Source of the DNA: Caenimonas aquaedulcis
GTDB lineage: Bacteria > Pseudomonadota > Gammaproteobacteria > Burkholderiales > Burkholderiaceae_C
Direction of reading: 5' to 3'
Assembly: GCF_015831345.1 (NCBI RefSeq)
Contig: NZ_JADWYS010000001.1
Location: 2,508,618 to 2,572,617 of the forward strand
Length of the DNA stretch: 64,000 nt
Shown here in pieces: positions 29,954-38,183 of the stretch. Position 1 is the stretch's first letter; each line of letters starts with the position of its first letter. The notes beneath the pieces were generated by a model, which had not been told where the DNA came from, ran no database searches, and saw only the letters and a program-made list of their open reading frames with translations. The position numbers and the translations under genes are program-made.

Positions 29954-32900
29954 ATGGAATCCGCAGGCGCCAAGTCCACAATCCACGGGTGCAGCCCGGC
30001 CGAGTCGCGGCTCGCGCACCTCGAGGCGCTCATCGATCACGCAGCCGAAGGCCTCGTGCTGCTCGATGTCGAGAGCTTCACCTACATCCACGCGAATGAA
30101 ACGGCCGCGAGCCTGCTCGGTGTCGAACGCGAGGCGTTGATCGAGCAGGGGCCGGCGGCGCTGGCGCGGGCCAGCGCATTCACGCTCGAGGCCATCCGGG
30201 CTTCCTGCAGCGAGGCAGTGCAGCGTTTTCCGCAGTCCTTCACCGAGATTCGCAAGTACACGCGCACGGACGGCGCGCAGGGCTGGCTCGAAGTCCGGCA
30301 CCGTGCGCTGCAGGCCGCGGGAAAGTGGGCGGTGGCTGGCGCCCTGCGGGACGTGACGGAGCGCGTGAGGGGACGCGCACGCCAGCAGTACCTGCAGGCC
30401 GCGATGAACCAAGCCGACGACGCGATCGCCGTCATCGACCCCGAGACGCTCGCCTACCTCGACGTCAACGAAGGCGCCGCCCGCCTGACCGGCCGGCCGA
30501 GAGAAGTATTGATGGAACAGGGCCCTCTGGGCTTGAGGCAGGCCTTAGGAATCGGCGGAGGGGAGGCGCTGCTGCGGTCGCGGTACGAAGCCGCGATATT
30601 GCGCCATCCGGAAGCGGAAACCGAACTCATCGAGTCCACGGCCCCCGACGGCCGCCCGATCGTGCTGGAGGTGAGCCGGCGCGCGGTGTCGATCGAGGGA
30701 AAGTGGCTGATCCTCGCGGTGAACCGGGACGTCACGCAGCGGCATGCCGCGATGCATCACCTGGAGCTGCTCAAGGCGGCCATCGACGAGGCGGCCGACG
30801 CGGTCATGGTGATCGACCCGCAGCGGCTGACGCTGGTCGACGTGAACCGGGCCGGCTGCGCGCTCTATTCCATGGGCCGGGAGGAGTTGCTGGCGCGGCC
30901 GCTCATGGAGATTCGCAACGGCTTCGGCCTGGCCACGAGCGACGAGCTGAACGAACTTTATCGGGAAGTGATCGCCGCGCATCCCCAGCCCGTCACCGCC
31001 GTTCGCCCCTTCCACCGGGAGGGGCTGCCTGGCGTGATGGTCGAATCGAAGCGGCGCGCCCTGCAAGTGGACGGCCGGTGGCTGATCGTCAGCGTCATGC
31101 GGGACGTCACGGAGCGCATCGAGTCGCAGCAGCGGCTCCAGCAGTTGCAGGCTGCGATCAACCAGGCCACCGACGCGATTTCCGTGATCGATCCGGAGAG
31201 CCTTGCCTACGTCCATGTCAACGAGGCGGCCGCACGGGCATTGGGCATCAGCCGGGAAGAGTTGATGCGGCGCGGGCCCGCGCAGCTGGGCATGGGGCTT
31301 TCCGCGACGGTAGAACAACTTCGTGAGCGTTACGCGAAGCTGATCGCGATCCATCCGGAATCGACCGTGGAGACATTGCATGCCCGACCGGCGGACGGTC
31401 GCCCACTCGTGGTGGAGGCTTCGCGACGCGCCGTCCAGATCGACGGCCGGTGGCTCGTTTTGACCATGCATCGCGACATCACGGAGAGGCACTACGCGAT
31501 GCAGCGCCTCGAGCGACTGCTCGCGGCGATGAACGAAACCGCGGACGCGATCGTCGTGATCGACCCGCAAGCCATGTCTTACGAAGACGTGAACGAAGGC
31601 GCGGCGCGCCTCCTGGGCACGACGCGCGAAGCGATGATCGCGATGGGCCCGGCGGCCTTGAGCCGGATGTCGAGCGGCGCCTCGCCCGAGCACGTCCAGC
31701 TGCGTCTGCAGCAGGCCATCGACCGCTATCCCGACAGCATCCAGGGCGTGCACGAATTTTCCAGGGCCGACGGCGCCGTGCGCGTGGCCGAGTTCCGCCG
31801 GCGCGCCGTGCACGTGGACGGTCGGTGGCTGGTCGTCCAGGTCGCGCATGACGTGACGCAGCGCGTGGCCGAGCAGCGGCGCATGCAGCAGCTGCAGGCC
31901 GCGATCAACGAGGCGAGCGACGCCATCTTCGTGATCGACCTGGAGACCATGGGCTACATCGACGCGAACGAGGCCGCGGCCCGGTTCGCGGGCTGTTCCC
32001 GCGAAGAGCTGATGCGGCGCGGCCCGCTGTCGGTCACGCAGGGCATGGGCCTCGCGACCACGCAGGCGAGCCTGCGCGCGCGCGCCGAAGCCCTGAAGGC
32101 GCGGTACCCGGACGAGCTCACCGAGACCTTCCAGGCGCGCAACGCATCGGGCGAGTGGGTGATGCTGGAGGCGACGCAGCGCGCGGTGCGGATCGACGGC
32201 ACCTGGCTGGTCCTGGCGATGCACCGGGACATCACGGAGCGGCATGCCGCATCACGCCGCCAGCAGCGCCTGCGGGCAGCCCTGAACGAGGCCGCCGAAG
32301 TCATCGTCGTGATCGATGCGAAGACGGGCGAATACGTCGATGCCAACGAGGCCGCCGCGCGGGTCGTCGGCCTGTCGCGCGAGGAGTTGATGAAAGGTGG
32401 GCCCTTGGTTTACCGGCAGCGCATGGGGATGTCCTCGGATGCCGGCGAGGCACTTCGCAACTACGAGGACCTGATCCGGCGCTACCCCGCGTCGGTGACG
32501 GATACGTACCGCGGCACGCCCCCCGGCAGGCCGCCTGTCGTGATCGAGGCGACACGCCGGGCCGTGCAGATCGACGGGCAATGGCTCATCCTGGCCGTGC
32601 ATCGCGACATCACGGAGCGCCATGCCGCCATGCAGCGCCTCGAGCTGCTGCATGCCGCGATCGACCAGACGGCCGACGTCATCATGGTGATCGACCCCGC
32701 AACGCTCACGTACGTCTACGTCAACCGCGCCATCGAGCGTGTGCACGGAATCCCGGTGGAAAAGATGATGGAGCACGGTGTGATGTGGGCGAGACAGCAG
32801 CTCGAAGCAGGCCCCGCCACCGAGGACGAGTTGCGGCAGCGTTACGACGAACTGATCGCGGCGTACCCCCGGCCCATCACCATCCTGTTCAACATCCGGC

Positions 32901-33784
32901 GCAGGAACGGCACGGCCGCCACGCTCGAAGTCACGCGCCGCGCGATCAGGATCGAGGGCCGATGGCTGATCCTGAACGTCTCGCACGATGTGACGGAGCG
33001 CGTCCGGGCGGAGCAGGAACTCAATCTGCACCTGGAGGAACTCGCACGCTCCAACCGCGACCTCGAACAGTTCGCCTACGTGGCATCGCACGACCTGTCG
33101 GAGCCGCTGCGCATGGTGACGAGCTACATCCAGCTGCTGGAGCGGCGCTACGGCCCCACCCTGGAGCCCGATGCGCGGGAGTTCATGGGATTCATCGTGG
33201 GCGGGGCCCAGCGCATGAAACGTCTGATCGACGACCTGTTGCTGTACTCGCGGGCCGGGCGCGCAGGCTCCCAGATGCGGGAACTCCAGCTGGACCGCGC
33301 GCTGGACGAGGCCTTGGCCAATCTCGACCACGTGATCCGGGAGGCCGGCGTGACGATCGAACGCCCCGAGCCCTTGCCGCAGTTGGCCTGCAACAAAACG
33401 GGGATGACCCAGCTATTCCAGAACCTCGTTGGCAACGCGGTGAAGTTCAGGAGCGGCCCCGCTCCGGTCGTGCGCATCTCCGCAGCGCGCGAAGGCGAAG
33501 ACTGGATCGTCTCCGTGACGGACAACGGGATCGGGATCGAGCCGCAATACTTCGGCCGGATCTTCGAGATCTTCCAGCGCCTGCACGCGCGCAACACCTA
33601 CGAAGGCACCGGGATCGGGCTGGCCATCTGCAAGAAGATCGTCGAGCGGCACGGCGGGGACATCTGGGTGGACTCCCAGCCCGGCCAGGGGACTTCGTTC
33701 AGGTTTCGCCTGCCGGCGGTGGCGCCTGCGTCTCCGGTTGCGGCGCCCCGGGCCCTGCCGTCGCCGCAGCGTTCGCAGATCTAG
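29954..33784 (+). CDS. Soluble sensor histidine kinase with eight tandem PAS domains
   Basis: A 1276-residue kinase with no transmembrane segment or signal peptide. Eight PAS units begin near residues 25, 149, 275, 400, 524, 649, 775 and 901. Each runs from an xAAI(D/N)xAxDxIxVID pattern to a (R/H)D(V/I)TER/QR end and a short helical linker. A HisKA domain follows with SHDLSEPLR (phospho-acceptor His1046), as in phytochrome-type kinases. The HATPase has N1157/N1161 and DNGIGI (Asp1190). The start at 29954 (ATG behind GGGAAG) was preferred to a TTG 13 codons earlier. No response regulator gene is adjacent. Its 3' end overlaps the gene on the other strand. Confidence 0.9.
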   Translation: MESAGAKSTIHGCSPAESRLAHLEALIDHAAEGLVLLDVESFTYIHANETAASLLGVEREALIEQGPAALARASAFTLEAIRASCSEAVQRFPQSFTEIRKYTRTDGAQGWLEVRHRALQAAGKWAVAGALRDVTERVRGRARQQYLQAAMNQADDAIAVIDPETLAYLDVNEGAARLTGRPREVLMEQGPLGLRQALGIGGGEALLRSRYEAAILRHPEAETELIESTAPDGRPIVLEVSRRAVSIEGKWLILAVNRDVTQRHAAMHHLELLKAAIDEAADAVMVIDPQRLTLVDVNRAGCALYSMGREELLARPLMEIRNGFGLATSDELNELYREVIAAHPQPVTAVRPFHREGLPGVMVESKRRALQVDGRWLIVSVMRDVTERIESQQRLQQLQAAINQATDAISVIDPESLAYVHVNEAAARALGISREELMRRGPAQLGMGLSATVEQLRERYAKLIAIHPESTVETLHARPADGRPLVVEASRRAVQIDGRWLVLTMHRDITERHYAMQRLERLLAAMNETADAIVVIDPQAMSYEDVNEGAARLLGTTREAMIAMGPAALSRMSSGASPEHVQLRLQQAIDRYPDSIQGVHEFSRADGAVRVAEFRRRAVHVDGRWLVVQVAHDVTQRVAEQRRMQQLQAAINEASDAIFVIDLETMGYIDANEAAARFAGCSREELMRRGPLSVTQGMGLATTQASLRARAEALKARYPDELTETFQARNASGEWVMLEATQRAVRIDGTWLVLAMHRDITERHAASRRQQRLRAALNEAAEVIVVIDAKTGEYVDANEAAARVVGLSREELMKGGPLVYRQRMGMSSDAGEALRNYEDLIRRYPASVTDTYRGTPPGRPPVVIEATRRAVQIDGQWLILAVHRDITERHAAMQRLELLHAAIDQTADVIMVIDPATLTYVYVNRAIERVHGIPVEKMMEHGVMWARQQLEAGPATEDELRQRYDELIAAYPRPITILFNIRRRNGTAATLEVTRRAIRIEGRWLILNVSHDVTERVRAEQELNLHLEELARSNRDLEQFAYVASHDLSEPLRMVTSYIQLLERRYGPTLEPDAREFMGFIVGGAQRMKRLIDDLLLYSRAGRAGSQMRELQLDRALDEALANLDHVIREAGVTIERPEPLPQLACNKTGMTQLFQNLVGNAVKFRSGPAPVVRISAAREGEDWIVSVTDNGIGIEPQYFGRIFEIFQRLHARNTYEGTGIGLAICKKIVERHGGDIWVDSQPGQGTSFRFRLPAVAPASPVAAPRALPSPQRSQI
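30026..33030 (+). repeat. Eight tandem PAS-coding repeats, period about 375 bases
   Basis: Within the kinase gene eight homologous coding units of 124-126 codons follow each other without unrelated sequence between them. The later units share blocks such as GRWL(I/V)L and HRDITERHxAMQRLE. The regular period and shared linkers indicate growth by internal duplication. The units have diverged at the DNA level, so this is a protein repeat more than a near-identical DNA repeat. Confidence 0.85.
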
Positions 33785-34808
33785 CGCGCGCGCGGCCGGC
33801 GGCCGGAAGCGCCACCATCTTCTGGTCGATCGCGCCGAACACGCTCTGGCCGTCGCGGCCCTTCATCTCGATGCGGATGGTGTCGCCGAACTTCATGTAG
33901 GCCGTCGACGGCTTGCCGTCCAGGATGGTTTCGATCGCGCGCTTTTCCGCGATGCAGCTGTAGCCCTTCGTCCACTCCTTCTTGCCGTTGACCTCGGTCG
34001 CGCGGTTGCTGACGGTGCCGGAGCCGACGATGCTGCCGGCGCGCACGTTGCGCGTCTTGCAGATGTGGGCGATCAGCTGGCCGAAGTGGAAGGTCATCTC
34101 CTTGCCCGCGTCGCACATGCCGACCGTTCGGCCGTTCCAGGTGCTTTGCAGCGTCAGGTGGAGGCGGCCCTTGTCCCAGGCGTCGCCCAGTTCGTCGAGC
34201 GTGACGGCGACCGGCCCGAACGCGGTGGCCGGCTTGCTCTGGAAGAAGCCGAAGCTCTTGGCGAGTTCGTCGGGGATGAGGTTGCGCAGGCTCACGTCGT
34301 TGGCGATCATCACGAGGCGGATGCCGTCGAGCGCCTGGTCTGGCGTCGAGCCCATCGGCACGTCGCCGGTGACCGCCGCGACCTCGGCTTCGAAGTCGAT
34401 GCCGAAGTCCTCGCTCGGGACGGGCACGTCGTCCATGGGGCCGAGGAAGTCGTCGCTGCCGCCCTGGTACATGAGCGGCTCGGTGTAGTAGTTCGCCGGC
34501 ACTTCGGCGTTGCGCGCCAGGCGCACGAGCTCGACATGGTTGATGTACGCCGAGCCGTCCGCCCACTGGTAGGCGCGCGGCAGCGGGGCCATGCATTGCG
34601 CGGGGTCGAAGGGAAAGGCGTGGCGGGCCTTGCCCTGGTTGAGTGACTCGTAGAGATCCTGCAGCTGTGGCGAGAGGAAGCTCCAGTCGTCCAGCACCTG
34701 TTGCAGCCGGTCGGCGATGCCGGTCGCATAATGGGCGAGCGCCAGGTCGCGCGAGACGACGACCAGCTGGCCGTCGCGCGAACCGTCCCTGTAAGTGGCG
34801 AGCTTCAT
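33699..34808 (-). CDS. Fumarylacetoacetate hydrolase-family protein
   Basis: A 369-residue FAH-superfamily protein, probably an acylpyruvase or a fumarylacetoacetase-type C-C hydrolase of aromatic catabolism. The metal site is suggested by EDFGIDFEAEVAAV (Glu ligands of the E-x-E type) and the following D in NDVSLRN. Conserved RNVRAGSIVGSGTVSN and FGDTIRIEM segments are present. About 33 C-terminal residues after ...KMVALPA are Ala/Pro-rich, unlike the family, and are encoded antisense to the kinase tail. It is divergent from an iclR gene, its likely regulator. Confidence 0.88.
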   Translation of the reverse strand: MKLATYRDGSRDGQLVVVSRDLALAHYATGIADRLQQVLDDWSFLSPQLQDLYESLNQGKARHAFPFDPAQCMAPLPRAYQWADGSAYINHVELVRLARNAEVPANYYTEPLMYQGGSDDFLGPMDDVPVPSEDFGIDFEAEVAAVTGDVPMGSTPDQALDGIRLVMIANDVSLRNLIPDELAKSFGFFQSKPATAFGPVAVTLDELGDAWDKGRLHLTLQSTWNGRTVGMCDAGKEMTFHFGQLIAHICKTRNVRAGSIVGSGTVSNRATEVNGKKEWTKGYSCIAEKRAIETILDGKPSTAYMKFGDTIRIEMKGRDGQSVFGAIDQKMVALPAAGRARARSANAAATAGPGAPQPETQAPPPAGET

Positions 34809-34854
34809 CGGATATGCCCCACGAATCTGAGTGCGTTGGTCAACGCGTTGGTCG

Positions 34855-34885
34855 AATGCGTTACAGTCGGCTGTCGTTACGCATT
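34855..34885. promoter_or_regulatory. Putative IclR operator between the FAH-family gene and iclR
   Basis: Arms AATGCGTTAC (34855-34864) and GTTACGCATT (34876-34885) are complementary at nine of ten positions across an 11-base spacer. It lies in the 123-base divergent gap, about 47 bases from each start codon. This fits a shared operator for an IclR dimer or tetramer controlling both genes. Binding is inferred from position and symmetry. Confidence 0.5.
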
Positions 34886-34931
34886 GTGAAATGAATTTAC
34901 CTAAACGTAATTCTACAGGAACGGCCGCCGG

Positions 34932-35708
34932 ATGAAGGAGCGCGCCGGCATCCAGTCCGTCGAAGTGGGGTTCGCGCTGCTGGATGTGCTGTCCAGGGCG
35001 GCGGGCCCGCTGATGCTGCGCGACCTCGCCGCCGCGGCCGGCATGAGCGCCGCCAAGGCCCACCGCTATCTCGTGAGCTTCCAGCGCCTGCAGCTCGTCG
35101 CGCAGGACCTCTCCTCGACCCGCTACGACCTCGGCCCCGCCGCGCTCAAGCTCGGCCTCGCGTCGCTGTCCCGCCTGGATGCCGTGAAGCTCGCGCGCGA
35201 GCGCATCGTGCCGCTGATGGAAGACATCGGCCATACGCTCGCGCTTGCCGTCTGGGGCAACCATGGGCCGACAATCGTCCATTGGGAGGAATCTCCGCAG
35301 TCCGTTACGGTGAACCTGCGGCTCGGGGACGTGATGCCCCTGCTGACCTCCGCGACCGGCCGCTGCTTCGCGGCGTACGTGTCGAAGGAGGCGATCACGC
35401 CGCTGCTGAAGGAAGAAATCGCGCGCGCGCAGCGCCAGGGCCGCACCGACGTGCCCACCACGCTGGCCCAGGCGCGCGCGCAACTCGACGAGGTGCGCCA
35501 GCGCGGCATGGCGCGCGTGGTCGACACATTGCTGCCGGGCATCGTGGGCTTCTGCGCACCGGTGTTCGATTCCGACGGCCATATCGCGCTGGGAGTGGTG
35601 GCCCTCGGGGCGACGGGCACCTTCGATGCCGCCTGGGGCGGCGCGGTGGACAAGCCCTTGCGCGCCGCGGCGGCGCAACTCTCCAGCGACCTGGGGTATC
35701 GCCCGTGA
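34932..35708 (+). CDS. IclR-family transcriptional regulator
   Basis: A 258-residue regulator with an N-terminal winged helix-turn-helix (VEVGFALLDVLSRAAGPLMLRDLAAAAGMS AAKAHRYL region, residues 10-45). A C-terminal IclR effector domain follows with MEDIGHTLALAVW, ATGRCFAAY and VVALGATGTFD segments. IclR proteins often govern catabolic genes for aromatic compounds. It is divergent from the FAH-family gene with an inverted repeat between them, so self and neighbour regulation are likely. Its stop overlaps the next start as GTGA. Confidence 0.92.
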   Translation: MKERAGIQSVEVGFALLDVLSRAAGPLMLRDLAAAAGMSAAKAHRYLVSFQRLQLVAQDLSSTRYDLGPAALKLGLASLSRLDAVKLARERIVPLMEDIGHTLALAVWGNHGPTIVHWEESPQSVTVNLRLGDVMPLLTSATGRCFAAYVSKEAITPLLKEEIARAQRQGRTDVPTTLAQARAQLDEVRQRGMARVVDTLLPGIVGFCAPVFDSDGHIALGVVALGATGTFDAAWGGAVDKPLRAAAAQLSSDLGYRP

Positions 35709-36712
35709 CGGCGCGTCCGCTGCTCGCGCTGACCGTCCTCGTGCTCGGCGCGCATGCCTTGCTACTCCGGGCGGCGCCCGCCGTGGTCGTGCCGGACAGC
35801 GCGCAGCACCTGCGGCCCCTGGTGATCCGCACCTTCGCCCCAGAGAGCGCCGCGCCGCCACCGACCCCGCAGGCGCCGCCGGTAGTCGCAGCCATCGCAT
35901 CCGTCGAGGCGCCTGCCCCGAATGTCGTCCGCCGGCCCTCAGCCGCTCCTCGCACGCTTTCGTCCCCGCGGATCGTTTCGCCCGGGGCGCAACCCCCTGC
36001 CCCGCCTGAACGCGTCGCCGCGGTCACGCCGCCCGCCAAGGCGCATTCCTCCGCGCAACGCGCCACCAAGGTCGCCGTCGCGGACTCCATGCGCCTGCGC
36101 TACCGCGTCGACGTGCGGGTGCGCGGCATCCCCCTCCAGGGCGAGGGCCTGCTGGTCTGGCGCAGGGAGGGCGACGGCTACGAGGCGCAGCTCGAGGTGA
36201 GCTCGCCCATCTACCCGAAGCGCACGCAGCGCAGCACCGGCAGGATCACCGCCGACGGCATCGCACCCACCCGCTTTTCGGACAAGGGCCGCGGCAGCGA
36301 GGAAGCCGCGCACTTCGAGCGGGACAAGGACATCGTGAGCTTCAGCGGCAACCACCCGGAGGCTCCCTTGCAGGCGGGCGCTCAGGACCGGCTCACCGTG
36401 ATCCTGCAGCTGGGCGCCCTGCTCGCCGGCGAACCCGCGCGATATCCGCAAGGCGCGACGATCACGATCCAGACGGCGGGAACCCGGGACGCCGAGCCCT
36501 GGTCCTTCACCGTGGAAGGCGAGGAAGACCTGACGCTGCCGGGGGGCAAGGTGACCGCCGTCAAGCTGCAGCGCAACCCCCGCAAGGAATTCGACCAGAA
36601 GGTGGAACTGTGGCTCGCCCCCGGCATGGCCTACGCCCCGGTGCGCGTGCGTCTTACACAGCCCAACGGGGATTGGGTCGACCAGCAGTGGTCCTCCACC
36701 GACAGGGGCTGA
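35705..36712 (+). CDS. DUF3108 domain protein
   Basis: A 335-residue protein with a GTG start overlapping the iclR stop. An N-terminal hydrophobic helix (LLALTVLVLGAHALLL) may anchor or export it. A Pro/Ala-rich stretch of about 90 residues follows, then a DUF3108 domain (about residues 125-330) with YRVDVRVRGIPLQGEGLLVWRR-type beta strands. The role of DUF3108 is unknown; it is predicted periplasmic. Coupling to iclR may be positional rather than functional. Confidence 0.8.
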   Translation: MTARPLLALTVLVLGAHALLLRAAPAVVVPDSAQHLRPLVIRTFAPESAAPPPTPQAPPVVAAIASVEAPAPNVVRRPSAAPRTLSSPRIVSPGAQPPAPPERVAAVTPPAKAHSSAQRATKVAVADSMRLRYRVDVRVRGIPLQGEGLLVWRREGDGYEAQLEVSSPIYPKRTQRSTGRITADGIAPTRFSDKGRGSEEAAHFERDKDIVSFSGNHPEAPLQAGAQDRLTVILQLGALLAGEPARYPQGATITIQTAGTRDAEPWSFTVEGEEDLTLPGGKVTAVKLQRNPRKEFDQKVELWLAPGMAYAPVRVRLTQPNGDWVDQQWSSTDRG

Positions 36713-36772
36713 CCTGCCGACTGCCTAGTCTGGGGACGTGGGAGAGGTTCCCTCGCGTTTGCCCGGTGCACC

Positions 36773-36802
36773 TTGAAACCGGCCCGAACGTTGCTACATA
36801 AC
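36773..36802 (+). promoter_or_regulatory. Candidate promoter of the DUF3567 gene
   Basis: TTGAAA (36773-36778) and CATAAC (36797-36802) are separated by 18 bases, ending 16 bases before the ATG at 36819. The match is moderate (5/6 and 4/6). It lies in the 106-base gap after the DUF3108 stop, the only place a promoter for this monocistronic gene could be, apart from readthrough. Confidence 0.45.
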
Positions 36803-36818
36803 AGGCAAAGGACGCACC

Positions 36819-37091
36819 ATGCAAATGCTTTATGACTCCGAGACCTTCGTCGTCGTGCACATGCAGGCCAACGAGCCCGCCGACGGCGAACCGGCCCCGC
36901 GCACGGCGCGTCACGGCTTCGAGATCGTCGACAAACGCTCCAACAAGGAGGTCTACCTCGACGGCTCCTGGGCCGAGGCTTTCCAGCGCCAGATCAACGC
37001 GTGGCAGCTGAACACGCCCACGCAGGAAGAAGTCGAAGAGACGCTCGACGGCTACGCCGAGCTGGCGCAGAACCCGCTCGTCATGCACTGA
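36819..37091 (+). CDS. DUF3567 protein
   Basis: A 90-residue soluble protein, MQMLYDSETFVVVHM onward, of the DUF3567 family found mainly in betaproteobacteria. No catalytic motif or signal peptide is visible. The middle holds GFEIVDKRSNKEVYLDG and the C-terminal half is acidic and helical (TQEEVEETLDGYAEL). The function is unknown. It has its own candidate promoter and faces the abrB-like gene across a short palindromic gap. Confidence 0.85.
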   Translation: MQMLYDSETFVVVHMQANEPADGEPAPRTARHGFEIVDKRSNKEVYLDGSWAEAFQRQINAWQLNTPTQEEVEETLDGYAELAQNPLVMH

Positions 37092-37106
37092 GCATGACCC
37101 GCTCCG

Positions 37107-37134
37107 GCGCTGAGTGGCCCCGTGCCCTCAGCGC
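37107..37134. terminator. Possible bidirectional hairpin between convergent genes
   Basis: Arms GCGCTGAG (37107-37114) and CTCAGCGC (37127-37134) are fully complementary over a 12-base loop between the DUF3567 stop and the convergent transporter gene, whose stop it includes. There is no T-run on either side, so intrinsic termination would be weak. It may instead protect 3' ends. Confidence 0.35.
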
Positions 37135-38180
37135 AGGAAACCCCTTCGGTAGAGGGGTTCGACCAGCACCAGCACCGCGATGAGGCGGCAGACCTGGAAG
37201 GCAGTCACTACCGGCACCCCCAGCTGAAGCACTTTCGCGGTGATCGCCATTTCGGTGATCCCGCCGGGCGAGGTCCCGAGCACCAGCGTCGCCCAGTTCA
37301 GCTTCGTGAGCCACGCGAGCGCGACGGCAAACAAGGCGCACACGACGATCATCCCCAGGGTTCCCAGCGACACCGCCAGCAGCCAGCGAGGCGCGGTCCG
37401 CACGAATTCCGCGGAGAAGCGCACGCCCAGGCTCACGCCGATCAGGAGTTGTGCCGCGTTCGAAGCCCACGCGGGCATGGCCGACAGCTCGAGACCGGCC
37501 ATGGTGATGCTCATCGAAAAGACGAGGGCACCGATGAACCAGGGGTTGGCGCGGCCGGTCCGCGCCATGAGCCAGGACGCCGCCAGACCGCCCGCGAACA
37601 GGACCAGGAGGCCGACCCACTGCACCTCGCGCGCGCCGGGCAGCGTCGCATCCGTGCCATGCAGCCCCGCCGCGGTGGCGGCGAAGGGAATGACCAGCGT
37701 CACGATCAGCATGCGCAGGCTGTGCGAAGCCGCGACGAGTTCGGTGCGCCCGCCTTCGCGCTCGGCCAGGAGCGTCATCTCCGACGCCCCGCCGATGGCG
37801 CCCGCGAAGAAACTCGTCGCGCGCCTTTCCTGTTCCGTGCCGCCGATGCGCTCACCCTCGCTGCGATGCAGCCACAGCCCGAACATCCAGCCCACGAACA
37901 GCGCCCACACGATCGCAAGGACGATGGCCCACCAGATCCCCGCGACCAGCGCCGTCACCTGCGGGGTGAAGTAGAGCCCCAGCGCCGTGCCGATGATCGC
38001 CTGGCCCGTGTTGCGGAACGCCGAGAAGCTGCGCGTGGGAAAGCCCGCGATGGATGCGAGTGCGGTCGCCAGCAGCGGGCCGATCATCCATGGCAGCGGC
38101 ACGCGCAGCCAGCGGCACAGCAGCGCGGCCACGAGCGCGAGAAGCAGGGTCAGCGCGACACGCGCCGGAAACGTGGTCAA
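37128..38180 (-). CDS. AbrB-family membrane transporter
   Basis: A 350-residue integral membrane protein with about ten helices. The two internally repeated halves carry the family motifs GAIGGASEMTLLAE and GTSPGGITEMAITAKVLQL followed by VTAFQVCRLI. This is the PF05145 family, once misnamed ammonia monooxygenase. The transported substrate is unknown. It starts three bases after the aminotransferase stop, so it may move a substrate or product of that enzyme. Confidence 0.88.
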   Translation of the reverse strand: MTTFPARVALTLLLALVAALLCRWLRVPLPWMIGPLLATALASIAGFPTRSFSAFRNTGQAIIGTALGLYFTPQVTALVAGIWWAIVLAIVWALFVGWMFGLWLHRSEGERIGGTEQERRATSFFAGAIGGASEMTLLAEREGGRTELVAASHSLRMLIVTLVIPFAATAAGLHGTDATLPGAREVQWVGLLVLFAGGLAASWLMARTGRANPWFIGALVFSMSITMAGLELSAMPAWASNAAQLLIGVSLGVRFSAEFVRTAPRWLLAVSLGTLGMIVVCALFAVALAWLTKLNWATLVLGTSPGGITEMAITAKVLQLGVPVVTAFQVCRLIAVLVLVEPLYRRGFLR

Positions 38181-38183
38181 CGT

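Noticed and set aside
25832..30412. A minus-strand open frame of about 1526 codons opposite otsB, GH15, otsA and the kinase start
   Set aside because: It is antisense to four well-supported genes, has a His/Arg/Ala-rich composition typical of GC-rich shadow frames, and matches no known fold.
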